A DNA stretch of 64,000 nt. It comes from Actinomycetota bacterium (GTDB lineage: Bacteria; Actinomycetota; Actinomycetes; Nanopelagicales; Nanopelagicaceae). The notes below the pieces were generated by a model. It ran no database searches. It was given only the letters and a program-made list of their open reading frames with translations, and was not told where the DNA came from. Below, piece by piece: positions 52,345-64,000 of this stretch. The stretch covers positions 27,234-91,233 of the forward strand of contig CANLHI010000001.1 in the NCBI GenBank assembly GCA_947490845.1, read 5' to 3'. Both the position numbers and the translations under genes were made by a program. Position 1 is the stretch's first letter, and each line of letters starts with the position of its first letter.

Positions 52345-52871
52345 AGCGTGCCGCGTTCTTTGTCTTGGCGCTAGCGCTATCGGGTTGTGCGCAAACTCAA
52401 AGTGTTGCCGAAAAAGGCGAAGTAATTTCCTGCGCGAGCGTTCCTAGCGATTCGTCGGTGACGAGTGGAACTCTCGTCGAATGTGTTGATGGCTCTAAAG
52501 GCCTTGCCCTTGAATCCTTACGCGGGCCAATGATTGTTAATGTTTGGGGATCTTGGTGCGCATCGTGTTTGGATGAAATTCCTGATTTTGTTAGTTTTTA
52601 TGCGAAAGCAAAAGGCAAAGTGGCTTTGGTCGGCGTAGCGGTAGAGGAAGCATCTCCTGAAAACTCCAAAAGATTTATCGTAAATAACGGCATAACCTGG
52701 CCGAATTATTATGATCGAGATTCCAAGTCGCGTGGTTATTTTGGAATGGGAGTCCCAGTTACATGGTTCATCTCATCCGATGGAAAAGTGCAGCACAAGA
52801 AAATCGGAATCATTAAATCCGAAGATGAGTTGATAACGCTTACTGAGAAGTATTTAGGGGTAAAGATTTAA
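52341..52871 (+). CDS. TlpA/ResA-like thioredoxin-fold lipoprotein
   Basis: 176 aa. Signal with lipobox ALALSGC places the mature N-terminal Cys at about residue 16. The thioredoxin fold has the active site [14 protein letters not shown] (CxxC) and a cis-Pro region GVPVTWFIS. It is predicted to be anchored outside the membrane and to act in thiol redox, for example cytochrome c maturation or protein repair. Start overlaps nth; stop overlaps cvpA (TAATG). Confidence 0.88.
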   Translation: MKRAAFFVLALALSGCAQTQSVAEKGEVISCASVPSDSSVTSGTLVECVDGSKGLALESLRGPMIVNVWGSWCASCLDEIPDFVSFYAKAKGKVALVGVAVEEASPENSKRFIVNNGITWPNYYDRDSKSRGYFGMGVPVTWFISSDGKVQHKKIGIIKSEDELITLTEKYLGVKI

Positions 52872-53348
52872 TGTTAACCGACCTAATAATTGCTGCCGCC
52901 CTAATTTTTTCAGCGGTATTGGGCTATCGCAGCGGTTTCATCCGCACGATTTTTAAGTTAATCGGGTATGTCGCAGGCGGTGTTCTGGGAATCTATTTCG
53001 CTCTGCAGTTCTCACATGATTGGGCTTTAGATATAAAACGTATCGGTTTTGTAATTATTGCAATTATCGGCGGCGGATTCATTGGATCATTGGCCGGTGG
53101 TGTGCTGGCGAAAGGCTTACGTTCAACCGTAGTGCGTGGACCGCTAGCGTTTTTAGATTCGGCTACTGGAGCCGCACTGGAGATTGTAAGAACCCTAGTT
53201 ATTCTCTATCTAATCGCAACGGTCTTGCTCTGGTCACCATGGAACTCGGTACAGGGGCAAGTCAGTGAAAGTCAGATATTAAGAAAAGTTCAGCCGTATA
53301 TTCCAGGGTTAATTACACAAGCGAATGACTGGGTTAAAGAAGAGTTTC

Positions 53349-53365
<17 letters not shown>
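52871..53365 (+). CDS. CvpA-family membrane protein
   Basis: 164 aa with four membrane segments: DLIIAAALIFSAVLGYRSGF, LIGYVAGGVLGIYFALQF, IIAIIGGGFIGSLAGGVLA and a C-terminal one (ALEIVRTLVILYLIATVLL). In mycobacteria the homologous domain is fused to a serine protease (MarP); here only the membrane domain is present. Its last 17 bp overlap acs in antisense. Confidence 0.85.
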
Positions 53366-55319
<1,954 letters not shown>

Positions 55320-55433
55320 AACTCCGCAGATTACTATTCAATATCAACAGGGGGAAGGTTTATTGGCTGTGATGGCGCAGATAAGAGAGATGATCGCCGC
55401 CTTCAGATGGATCTCTATTATCGAAAGGAAATT

Positions 55434-55532
55434 ATGCTCATCACATTTCTCGCTGGATTGCTCAAACTGCTCTCCAACCCTGCTCTGTTGGCTGCCTTGA
55501 TCGCCTTCTTACAGAAATCCCTGCACCCTTAA
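55434..55532 (+). CDS. 32-aa hydrophobic small peptide (unrecognised; absent as such from the ORF track)
   Basis: In the 378-bp gap between acs and fba, ATG 55434 follows a good AAAGGAA ribosome site by 5 nt and opens a 32-codon frame. The peptide begins MLITFLAGLLKLLSNP, continues as a Leu/Ala-rich helix (ALLAALIAFLQ) and ends in KSLHP. It looks like one membrane-inserted or amphipathic helix with few charges. A strong intrinsic terminator begins 28 bp after the stop, so this appears to be an independent transcription unit. Comparable peptides include type I toxins and small membrane regulators; no family is claimed. Confidence 0.5.
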   Translation: MLITFLAGLLKLLSNPALLAALIAFLQKSLHP

Positions 55533-55560
55533 TCGGGTGAAGGTGGCCCTAAAGCGGTGG

Positions 55561-55600
55561 AAATCGCCATGTCTGTGCGCGAGCCTGCATGGCGATTTTT
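55561..55600 (+). terminator. Intrinsic terminator after the small-peptide gene
   Basis: Arms AAATCGCCATG (55561-55571) and CATGGCGATTT (55588-55598) pair perfectly over 11 bp and the right arm runs into a five-T tract. The 16-nt loop is GC-rich. It separates the small-peptide unit from fba, which must therefore have its own promoter in 55601-55697. A GATAAT box at 55681-55686 is a candidate but lies very near the ATG. Confidence 0.85.
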
Positions 55601-55697
55601 CATCCGCCCACGAAGGTGGTTGGATATGGCGTAAGCCTGAATTCGGCCCAATGAAGCGCTCGGTCAGGGATTACACCCGAGATAATTTGGAGTCATC

Positions 55698-56732
55698 ATG
55701 GCCATCGCAACCCCTGAAATTTATGCAGAAATGCTTGATCGCGCTAAAGCTGGCGCATTCGCATATCCGGCAATTAACGTTTCATCATCACAGACCCTGA
55801 TCGCAGCAATTCGTGGTTTCGCCGAAGCTGAATCAGATGGCATCATTCAATTTTCTTGGGGCGGCGCTGAATACGCATCTGGTTCAACAGTTAAGAACAT
55901 GGTCGATGGCGCAGTTGCGCTCGCTGAGTTCGCACATGTTGTTGCTAAGAACTACAACGTAAATATTGCAATCCATAACGATCACTGCCCAGCAGAAAAG
56001 CTAGATGGATATATGCGTCCGCTTCTTGAAATCGGCGCACAACGCATTAAGAACGGTCAAGGGCCACTCTTTAACTCACATATGTGGGATGGCTCAGCAG
56101 TTGATATGAATGAGAATATGAAGATCGCTGACGAACTTCTTACAAAGTCAGTTGCGGCTCGCACAATTTTGGAAATCGAAATCGGAGTTGTTGGCGGAGA
56201 AGAAGATGGTGTGGAAGCAAAACACGACGCCAAGCTTTACTCAACACCTGAAGATGCGTTGATGACAATCGAAACTCTTGGCCTCGGAGAACGCGGTCGC
56301 TACATGGTCGCTGCAACATTTGGCAACGTCCATGGTGTTTACAAGCCAGGCAACGTCGTATTGCAGCCAAAGATTTTGCAGACGTTGCAGGACGCCGTTG
56401 TTGCTAAAAAGGGTCTTGCTGCAGGCAGCAAGCCAATGGATCTCGTCTTCCACGGTGGTTCTGGTTCACTACTTTCAGAGATTCGTGACTCACTTGATTA
56501 CGGTGTAATTAAGATGAATATCGATACCGATACTCAGTACGCATTTACACGCCCAATCGTTGATCATATGTTTAAGAATTACGATGGCGTACTAAAGATC
56601 GACGGCGAAGTTGGAAATAAGAAGGCTTACGATCCACGTGCGTGGGGTAAGGCTGCAGAAGCAGGAATGGCAGCTCGCGTTGCACATGCTTGCGAAGATC
56701 TTCGCTCAACCGGCACATCACTAAAGAAATAA
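55698..56732 (+). CDS. fba: Fructose-bisphosphate aldolase, class II
   Basis: 344 aa. Zinc and substrate motifs: AIHNDHCPAEKLDGYMRPLL, GVVGGEEDGVE, ATFGNVHGVYKPGNVVL, VFHGGSGSLLSEI and VIKMNIDTDTQYAFTRP. It cleaves fructose-1,6-bisphosphate in glycolysis and runs the reverse in gluconeogenesis, which suits a cell that also uses acetate. Ribosome site TTGGAG is 5-6 nt upstream. The next gene is purA, 36 bp away. Confidence 0.96.
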   Translation: MAIATPEIYAEMLDRAKAGAFAYPAINVSSSQTLIAAIRGFAEAESDGIIQFSWGGAEYASGSTVKNMVDGAVALAEFAHVVAKNYNVNIAIHNDHCPAEKLDGYMRPLLEIGAQRIKNGQGPLFNSHMWDGSAVDMNENMKIADELLTKSVAARTILEIEIGVVGGEEDGVEAKHDAKLYSTPEDALMTIETLGLGERGRYMVAATFGNVHGVYKPGNVVLQPKILQTLQDAVVAKKGLAAGSKPMDLVFHGGSGSLLSEIRDSLDYGVIKMNIDTDTQYAFTRPIVDHMFKNYDGVLKIDGEVGNKKAYDPRAWGKAAEAGMAARVAHACEDLRSTGTSLKK

Positions 56733-58052
<1,320 letters not shown>

Positions 58053-58055
58053 TCC

Positions 58056-59300
58056 ATGAAAATCCTCCTAGTCGGAAGTGGCGGTCGTGAACACGCACTT
58101 GCACTAGGACTCCAAGCAGATCCAGCTTGTACTGAACTACATTGCGCACCTGGCAATCCCGGAACTGCGCAAATTGCAACCAACCATTCACTAGATATAA
58201 CAAATAATGAAGCCGTTCTTTCTCTAGCAAAATCATTAAGCGTTGATTTAGTCGTGGTTGGTCCTGAAGTCCCACTTGTAAATGGCGTTGCAGATGTACT
58301 TCGTGCGGCAGGAATTGCCACCTTTGGCCCATCTAAAGCCGCCGCCCAACTTGAAGGATCAAAAGATTTTGCAAAGGGTGTAATGCGAGATGCGGGTGTT
58401 CCAACTGCGCGTAGCTTCACTTGCCAGACTCAACCTGAGATCGAACATGCACTTGATTCTTTTGGTTCTCCCTACGTTGTTAAAGATGATGGACTTGCCG
58501 CTGGCAAGGGTGTAGTCGTTACTGATGATCGCCAAGTTGCTTTAGAGCATGCCATTTCTTGCAAGCGAGTTGTGATTGAAGAATTCTTAAATGGTCCAGA
58601 GATTTCACTCTTTGGAATATCAGATGGACGAAATGTTTTACCTATGGAACCAGCGCAAGATTTTAAGCGTGCTTACGATTTCGATAAAGGACCCAACACT
58701 GGTGGCATGGGTGCATATTCGCCTCTTCCATGGGCACCGGATGACATTGTCGATGAAACTTTTGAAAAAGTCTTGGCGCCAATGATTGCTGAGATGGCAG
58801 CGCGGGGAACACCATTCGTTGGACTTTTATATGCAGGGCTGGCACTTACCGATCACGGAATTCGCGTGATCGAATTTAATGCGCGCTTTGGTGATCCCGA
58901 AACTCAAGTTTTAATTCCTCGACTTAAAACTCCTTTGGCAACACTTTTATATAAGGCAGCAACTGATTCCTTAGATGATGCTGTGCTCGAGTGGCGTGAT
59001 GACAGCGCAGTTACCGTTGTATTGGCTGCTCCCGGCTATCCAGATGCGCCAGAAGTTAACGGCGCAATAACGAATATTCCAAAGATCGCAGGTACTAAAA
59101 TTTTTCATGCCGGAACTTCACAAAGCGGAGAAAACCTACTTTCAACTGGCGGGCGAGTAATAACTGTTACAGGAATTGGCTCGGATCTAACCCAAGCGCG
59201 CGATCTTGCATATCGCGCGATCTCACAGATTGAACTTTCCGGATCTTTCTACCGCAGCGATATTGCGCTCAATGCGTCGGTGGCTGAGAAGGGCAATTAA
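58056..59300 (+). CDS. purD: Phosphoribosylamine-glycine ligase (GAR synthetase)
   Basis: 414 aa ATP-grasp enzyme. N-terminal LLVGSGGREHALALGL, LVVVGPEVPLVNGVAD, the ATP-grasp loop YVVKDDGLAAGKGVVV, and IEFNARFGDPETQVL metal ligands are all typical. It attaches glycine to phosphoribosylamine. It starts 3 bp after purA and ends flush against purB. Confidence 0.97.
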   Translation: MKILLVGSGGREHALALGLQADPACTELHCAPGNPGTAQIATNHSLDITNNEAVLSLAKSLSVDLVVVGPEVPLVNGVADVLRAAGIATFGPSKAAAQLEGSKDFAKGVMRDAGVPTARSFTCQTQPEIEHALDSFGSPYVVKDDGLAAGKGVVVTDDRQVALEHAISCKRVVIEEFLNGPEISLFGISDGRNVLPMEPAQDFKRAYDFDKGPNTGGMGAYSPLPWAPDDIVDETFEKVLAPMIAEMAARGTPFVGLLYAGLALTDHGIRVIEFNARFGDPETQVLIPRLKTPLATLLYKAATDSLDDAVLEWRDDSAVTVVLAAPGYPDAPEVNGAITNIPKIAGTKIFHAGTSQSGENLLSTGGRVITVTGIGSDLTQARDLAYRAISQIELSGSFYRSDIALNASVAEKGN

Positions 59301-60722
59301 ATGGGGGAGAATAAGCCAGTGAGCGTCCTTGCTGATCGTTATGCATCCAGTGCAATGCGCGCCATCTTCGCACCTGAAGAGAAAATAATTGCAGAACGTC
59401 GCCTCTGGCTGGCAGTGGCCCGCGCACAGAACAAACTTGGCCACGCAATTTCAGATAAGGCAATCTCTGATTACGAAAAAGTAATTAACAAAGTTGATCT
59501 GGCATCAATTGATGCTCGCGAGAAGTTAACTCGCCATGATGTGAAAGCCAGAATTGAAGAATTTAACGCTCTCGAAGGACACAAATTAAGTCATGCCGGC
59601 ATGACTAGCCGTGACTTGACCGAAAATATTGAAGCACTACAGATAAAAAATGGCCTAGCGATCGTGCACGATAAAGTGGTTGCAGTTTTGGCACAGCTTG
59701 GCGAAAAAGCGGCACAATATTCAGACCAAGCGATCGCCGGTCGCTCGCATAATGTGCCCGCACAAATCACAACGCTAGGAAAACGTTTTGCATCCGCTGC
59801 CGAAGAACTGCTTTTTGCATACGAGCGCTTGGTTTCGTTGCAGGATCGCTATCCGATGCGTGGCATCAAAGGTCCAGTTGGAACATCACAAGATTCGATT
59901 GATTTACTTGGTTCATCAAAGGCACATCACAGCCTAGAACTTGAAATTGCAAACGAACTTGGCTTTAACCGAGTTCTAGATTCAACTGGCCAAATTTATC
60001 CGCGATCTTTTGATTACGATGTTGTCACAACGTTGGTTCAGTTAGCGGCAAGCCCGTCATCGCTTGCGACTTCAATTCGTTTGATGGCTGGCGCCGAACT
60101 TGTAACTGAAGGTTTTAAGGCTGGACAAGTTGGCTCATCTGCAATGCCTCATAAGATGAATACGCGTTCTTGCGAACGAATTAATGGCTTAAGCGTTATC
60201 TTGCGCGGTTATGCATCGATGGTTTCAGAACTTGCTGGCGATCAATGGAATGAAGGCGATGTTTCGTGCAGCGTTGTTCGTCGCGTTGCGCTGCCAGATG
60301 CTTTCTATGCCATCGATGGTCTGCTTGAAACCACCCTTACCGTGCTTAGCGAATTTGGCGCTTTCCCTGCAGTAATCGCTGCAGAACTCGATCGTTATCT
60401 ACCTTTCCTGGCGACAACAAAGATTTTGATGGCATCTATCAAGGGTGGCGTTGGCCGCGAAGTTGCGCACGAAGTGATCAAGGAACACGCTGTTAAGGCA
60501 GCGCTTTTAATGCGTGAGGGCAAAGCAAATACTTTGCTTGATGCACTTGCTGCTGATGATCGCTTGCCACTAGATCGCAAGGCGCTAGATGCGCTAATTA
60601 GTCAGCCAATTGAATTTACTGGCGATGCTCGCCAACAAATTGCTCGAGTTGTAGATCGCATCGACGCGATTACTTCCGCGCATCCTGCCGCAGCGCAGTA
60701 CAAACCTCATTCCATCAGGTGA
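59301..60722 (+). CDS. purB: Adenylosuccinate lyase
   Basis: 473 aa. Fumarase/aspartase superfamily signature GSSAMPHKMNTRSCERI, the catalytic-base region AGRSHNVPAQITTLG and the N-terminal TRHDVKARIEEFN with GMTSRDLTENIEAL. It catalyses two steps: SAICAR to AICAR and adenylosuccinate to AMP. The stop overlaps the purC GTG. Confidence 0.96.
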   Translation: MGENKPVSVLADRYASSAMRAIFAPEEKIIAERRLWLAVARAQNKLGHAISDKAISDYEKVINKVDLASIDAREKLTRHDVKARIEEFNALEGHKLSHAGMTSRDLTENIEALQIKNGLAIVHDKVVAVLAQLGEKAAQYSDQAIAGRSHNVPAQITTLGKRFASAAEELLFAYERLVSLQDRYPMRGIKGPVGTSQDSIDLLGSSKAHHSLELEIANELGFNRVLDSTGQIYPRSFDYDVVTTLVQLAASPSSLATSIRLMAGAELVTEGFKAGQVGSSAMPHKMNTRSCERINGLSVILRGYASMVSELAGDQWNEGDVSCSVVRRVALPDAFYAIDGLLETTLTVLSEFGAFPAVIAAELDRYLPFLATTKILMASIKGGVGREVAHEVIKEHAVKAALLMREGKANTLLDALAADDRLPLDRKALDALISQPIEFTGDARQQIARVVDRIDAITSAHPAAAQYKPHSIR

Positions 60723-61600
60723 GCGGCTTCGGCGCAGCTGGCTCTCCGCCAGCACCAAATATTGTCGGTTGGCAACACCTGCGCACAGGAAAAGTTCGAG
60801 ATCTATACACAAACAGCGCAGATGAAATTTTATTAGTCGCATCTGATCGCATATCGGCATTCGATTGGGTGCTACCAACCACAATCCCCAATAAGGGCGC
60901 GATCTTGACCCAACTTTCACTTTTTTGGTTTGAACTTCTCGAAGATATTGTGCCAAACCACATCATTAGCGATGATGTACCAACACAGGTTATTGATCGC
61001 GCCGTGATCGTCAAACCGCTAGATATGTTTGAAATCGAATGTGTGGCACGTGGTTATTTAACTGGCAGCGGACTTAGTGAATACAAAGAAAACCAAGCAG
61101 TCTGTGGAAATTCACTTCCATCGGGCCTAGTCGATGGCTCGCAGTTGCCCGGCAATATATTCACGCCAGCTACCAAGGCCGAAATTGGCGATCACGATGT
61201 AAATATAGATTTAGTAACAGCCGAAAAAATTGTGGGCTCCGATGAAGCGGCTCAACTGCGAGACTTAACGCTCTCTCTCTATGAAACAGCTGCCGACTTT
61301 GCCCGCAGCCGCGGCATCATCTTGGCTGATACTAAATTCGAATTTGGCCGCGATACCAAAGGCGTCATAACCCTGGCAGATGAAGTGCTAACCCCTGATT
61401 CTTCTAGGTTTTGGGAAGCATCGACTTGGAATCCGGGTAGCGCTCAAAGCTCATTTGATAAACAATTCGTTAGAGATTTCTTAACCAATAGCGGCTGGGA
61501 TAAGAAAAGCCCACCACCAGAATTGCCGGCAGAGATCGTAGAAAAAACTGCAGCGCGATATGAAGAAGCGTATTTCCGTATTACAGGTATGAAGTTCTAG
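60719..61600 (+). CDS. purC: SAICAR synthetase (phosphoribosylaminoimidazole-succinocarboxamide synthase)
   Basis: 293 aa, GTG start overlapping the purB TGA (GTGA). LRTGKVRDLYTNSADEILLVASDRISAFDWVLP is the family opening. VARGYLTGSGLSEYK and LADTKFEFGRD form the substrate and Mg sites. TPDSSRFWEAS follows. The longer bacterial form is typical of Actinobacteria. Confidence 0.96.
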   Translation: MSGFGAAGSPPAPNIVGWQHLRTGKVRDLYTNSADEILLVASDRISAFDWVLPTTIPNKGAILTQLSLFWFELLEDIVPNHIISDDVPTQVIDRAVIVKPLDMFEIECVARGYLTGSGLSEYKENQAVCGNSLPSGLVDGSQLPGNIFTPATKAEIGDHDVNIDLVTAEKIVGSDEAAQLRDLTLSLYETAADFARSRGIILADTKFEFGRDTKGVITLADEVLTPDSSRFWEASTWNPGSAQSSFDKQFVRDFLTNSGWDKKSPPPELPAEIVEKTAARYEEAYFRITGMKF

Positions 61601-61627
61601 TTAGAACATAAGTAGAGAGAGAATCAA

Positions 61628-61873
61628 ATGGCAAAGATCGTGGTCGATGTGATGTTAAAGCCCGAAATTCTCGACCCGCAAGGAGTAGCAGTCTCTGCGG
61701 CCTTGCCTCGTCTGGGATTCACCTTTGCAAAAAGTGTGCGCCAGGGAAAGCGTTTCGAAATTGAGATCGATGGAGACCCTACACCTGCTCAGTTAGCCGA
61801 AGTTGCCAAGGCAGCAGAGACATTACTTGCTAATCCAGTTATTGAAACCTTTACCGTCAGAGTTGAGAAGTAA
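61628..61873 (+). CDS. purS: FGAM synthase subunit PurS
   Basis: 81 aa, the normal PurS size: VVDVMLKPEILDPQGVAVSAALPRLGF at the N-terminus and LLANPVIETFTVRVEK at the end. It bridges PurQ and PurL in the three-part FGAM synthetase and supports ammonia channelling. The AGAGAG ribosome-like region precedes it. It abuts purQ exactly. Confidence 0.94.
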   Translation: MAKIVVDVMLKPEILDPQGVAVSAALPRLGFTFAKSVRQGKRFEIEIDGDPTPAQLAEVAKAAETLLANPVIETFTVRVEK

Positions 61874-62542
61874 ATGAAAGTTGGCGTTGTAACTTTTCCA
61901 GGAACACTGGATGATCGCGATGCTGCGCGCGCTGTGACACATGCGGGCACGACTGCAATCTCGCTCTGGCACAACGATGCGGATCTAAAAGGTGTTGATG
62001 CAGTTATTTTGCCTGGCGGCTTTTCATATGGAGATTACCTCCGGTGCGGAGCGATCTCACGTTTTGCACCAGTGATGGAAAAGATTATTGACGCTGCCAA
62101 TGATGGAATGCCATTGCTTGGTATTTGCAATGGCTTCCAAGTTTTATGTGAAGCTCACTTGCTGCCAGGTGCGCTAACTCGTAACCATGAATTACATTTC
62201 TTATGCCGTGATCAAAAATTGGAGATCACAAATAATCAAACGGCTTGGACATCTTCTTATTCAGTGGGGCAGGAAATTGTTATTCCCCTAAAAAATGGGG
62301 AAGGTTCTTTTCAATGTGATGATGCCACCCTTGCTGCACTTGAAGGTGAGGGGCGAATAATCGCGCGATATATAGGTGAAAACCCCAATGGATCACGTAA
62401 TAAAATTGCAGGTATTACGAATGAGCGAGGCAATGTGGTTGGGCTAATGCCCCACCCAGAACATGCAATTGACACTTTAACTGGCCCAACTGCTGACGGC
62501 TTGGGTTTCTTTACTTCACTATTGAAAGCCATGGTGAAGTAA
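61874..62542 (+). CDS. purQ: FGAM synthase glutaminase subunit PurQ
   Basis: 222 aa class I glutamine amidotransferase. The nucleophile Cys is in [13 protein letters not shown] and the His/Glu pair in [24 protein letters not shown] is the family oxyanion region. It releases ammonia from glutamine for PurL. It begins right after purS and is followed immediately by purL. Confidence 0.96.
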   Translation: MKVGVVTFPGTLDDRDAARAVTHAGTTAISLWHNDADLKGVDAVILPGGFSYGDYLRCGAISRFAPVMEKIIDAANDGMPLLGICNGFQVLCEAHLLPGALTRNHELHFLCRDQKLEITNNQTAWTSSYSVGQEIVIPLKNGEGSFQCDDATLAALEGEGRIIARYIGENPNGSRNKIAGITNERGNVVGLMPHPEHAIDTLTGPTADGLGFFTSLLKAMVK

Positions 62543-64000
62543 TTGGCCTTAGATACTGTTGTACTTGCCCAAAGAAATCCGGATGCGGTTCAGCCATTTG
62601 CTGAACTTGGGCTAAAGCCAGATGAATATGCGCGCATTAAAGAAATTTTGGGACGGCGTCCAACTTCATCTGAACTCGCTATGTATTCTGTTATGTGGTC
62701 TGAACACTGTTCTTATAAATCATCAAAGGTGCACCTGAAGCAATTTGGAGATAAGGCTGTTAAGACAGATGCTCTTCTGGTTGGCATTGGTGAGAACGCT
62801 GGTGTTGTCGATGTCGGTCAGGGATATGCCGTTACTTTTAAAATTGAATCTCATAACCACCCATCATTTATTGAGCCATATCAAGGTGCAGCAACTGGTG
62901 TTGGCGGAATCGTGCGCGATATTTTGACAATGGGTGCTCGACCTATTGCAGTTATGGATCCATTGCGCTTTGGTCCGGCCGATGCTGCGGATACGCGACG
63001 GGTTTTGCCAGGAATCATCGCCGGCGTTGGTGGATACGGAAACTGTTTAGGGCTACCAAATATTGGTGGCGAAGTTGTCTTTGATGAAACATATATTGGC
63101 AATCCACTAGTTAACGCACTTTGCGTCGGTGTAATGAAACATAGCGATATCAAACTCGCCAAAGCTGCTGGTGCAGGCAATTTAGTTGTCTTATACGGTG
63201 CTAAAACTGGCGGCGATGGAATTGGCGGCGTTTCGGTATTGGCATCTGAAACTTTTGATTCAACCGGTCCAGCTAAACGGCCAGCGGTGCAAGTGGGGGA
63301 TCCATTCGTTGAAAAAGTTCTGATCGAATGCTCACTTGAAATTTTTGCTGAAGATTTAGTCGTAGGCATCCAAGACCTTGGCGGGGCAGGCTTATCTTGC
63401 GCAACGAGTGAATTAGCATCAGGTGGAAGCGGTGGCATGAAGGTCGAACTTGACCGAGTTCCGCTGCGTGATGCCACCTTGTCACCAGAAGAAATTTTGA
63501 TGTCTGAGTCGCAAGAGCGTATGTGTGCCATCGTAGAGCCCAAACACATTGATCGCTTCTTGGAGATCTGTAAAAAATGGGATGTCACGGTCACCGTCAT
63601 TGGTGAAGTAACCGATGGTGAACGACTTGAGATCACCTGGCACGGAGATTTAATTGTGGATGTTCCGCCACGCACCGTGGCACATGATGGACCTGTATAT
63701 AACCGCCCTCTCGCTAAACCCGAATATGTGGATCGTGTAAATGCTGAAAAAGTTATTGTGCCTCGACCAAGCACAGCAGATGAAATTAAATCGACAGTTT
63801 TAAAATTAGCTGCAACACCAAACTTGGCCGATAAGTCTTGGGTCACATCGCAATACGATCGCTATGTACAAGGGAACACAATTCAATCGCAACCAGATGA
63901 TTCGGGAATGGTTCGCATTGATGAAAAAACACATTTGGGCGTTGCAATTGCAACTGATGCCAATGCAAACTGGTCGTACTTAAATCCATATGAAGGCGCG
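62543..64000 (+). CDS. purL: FGAM synthase large subunit PurL (partial, TTG start; not in the ORF track)
   Basis: The frame starts at TTG 62543, directly after the purQ TAA, and stays open to base 64000 (486 codons seen; PurL of this type is about 750 aa). The track missed it because no stop lies in the window. Motifs: [58 protein letters not shown] and [17 protein letters not shown]. It transfers ammonia to FGAR. No in-frame ATG occurs early enough to give the conserved N-terminus, so TTG initiation, probably coupled to purQ, is the best reading. Confidence 0.95.
   Translation, partial: MALDTVVLAQRNPDAVQPFAELGLKPDEYARIKEILGRRPTSSELAMYSVMWSEHCSYKSSKVHLKQFGDKAVKTDALLVGIGENAGVVDVGQGYAVTFKIESHNHPSFIEPYQGAATGVGGIVRDILTMGARPIAVMDPLRFGPADAADTRRVLPGIIAGVGGYGNCLGLPNIGGEVVFDETYIGNPLVNALCVGVMKHSDIKLAKAAGAGNLVVLYGAKTGGDGIGGVSVLASETFDSTGPAKRPAVQVGDPFVEKVLIECSLEIFAEDLVVGIQDLGGAGLSCATSELASGGSGGMKVELDRVPLRDATLSPEEILMSESQERMCAIVEPKHIDRFLEICKKWDVTVTVIGEVTDGERLEITWHGDLIVDVPPRTVAHDGPVYNRPLAKPEYVDRVNAEKVIVPRPSTADEIKSTVLKLAATPNLADKSWVTSQYDRYVQGNTIQSQPDDSGMVRIDEKTHLGVAIATDANANWSYLNPYEGA

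Noticed and set aside
55368-55383. TGTGA half-site in the acs upstream region as a GlxR operator
   Set aside because: The second half (AGATA) does not match TCACA; a single half-site is expected by chance.
62881-63846. 321-aa minus-strand ORF
   Set aside because: It lies wholly antisense to the open purL frame; the protein is Ser/Thr/Pro-rich shadow sequence, and purL motifs are intact on the other strand.

Overview
The window reads as chromosome from a streamlined, low-GC, free-living actinobacterium. Actinobacterial hallmarks are the GlxR-type Crp regulator next to nth, a TlpA-like lipoprotein and CvpA, the order tRNA-Ser / SRP RNA / dnaX / recR / lysC / asd with an internal lysC-beta start, a TadA-associated acidic protein beside tadA, and a PGPGW membrane protein. 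Very short intergenic gaps, many ATGA or TAATG overlaps, moderate GC and a large sugar-catabolic inventory suggest a freshwater Nanopelagicales (acI, 'Ca. Planktophila/Nanopelagicus')-like organism. That placement is inference; no rRNA or other phylogenetic marker was compared.

Bases 1-21,500 are a carbohydrate region. It holds an inositol-type pair (IolG-like dehydrogenase, IolE-like dehydratase), an AroE-like dehydrogenase, a GMC flavoprotein and a CUT2-type ABC importer (binding lipoprotein, permease, short ATPase). A translationally coupled four-gene operon follows that resembles the D-apionate branch of apiose catabolism (ApnO-like, TIM-barrel isomerase, SDR, ApnL-like). Then come AraB/AraD, a PPGK-like ROK kinase, an FGGY kinase paired with a ManA-like isomerase, a class I aldolase with a Gfo/Idh dehydrogenase and ribokinase, RbsD, and a uridine-kinase-like sugar kinase. 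No transcription factor is recognisable among these genes.

Bases 21,500-37,500 carry a GSA-aminotransferase-like enzyme, a GT-B glycosyltransferase coupled to a PGPGW membrane protein, tryptophan dioxygenase plus kynureninase, an ABC-F protein, small membrane proteins and a DMT transporter, DedA, malic enzyme, Upp, the TadA module, an APC permease fused to an OB-fold-like tail, and a succinate-semialdehyde dehydrogenase-like enzyme.

Bases 37,550-42,110 are the most unusual part. Two large secreted-protein genes lie downstream of the 3' end of a tRNA-Ser(GGA) gene. They are separated by direct repeats that reproduce the tRNA 3' end (18 bp exact in one copy) and that also carry a short hairpin with a compensatory base-pair change. 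This looks like stacked single-gene cargo modules at a tRNA attachment site, with no integrase visible.

Bases 42,111-64,000 are housekeeping: SRP RNA, dnaX-recR, lysC-asd, GDP-fucose synthesis (fcl-gmd), a phosphoesterase, YqeY, a 50-aa DUF4177-like gene, RidA, GlxR, nth-tlpA-cvpA, acs, a 32-aa hydrophobic peptide gene with its own terminator, fba, and the purine run purA-D-B-C-S-Q-L (purL runs off the end and starts at TTG). Several starts were moved from the longest-ORF positions in the track; reasons are given per gene.
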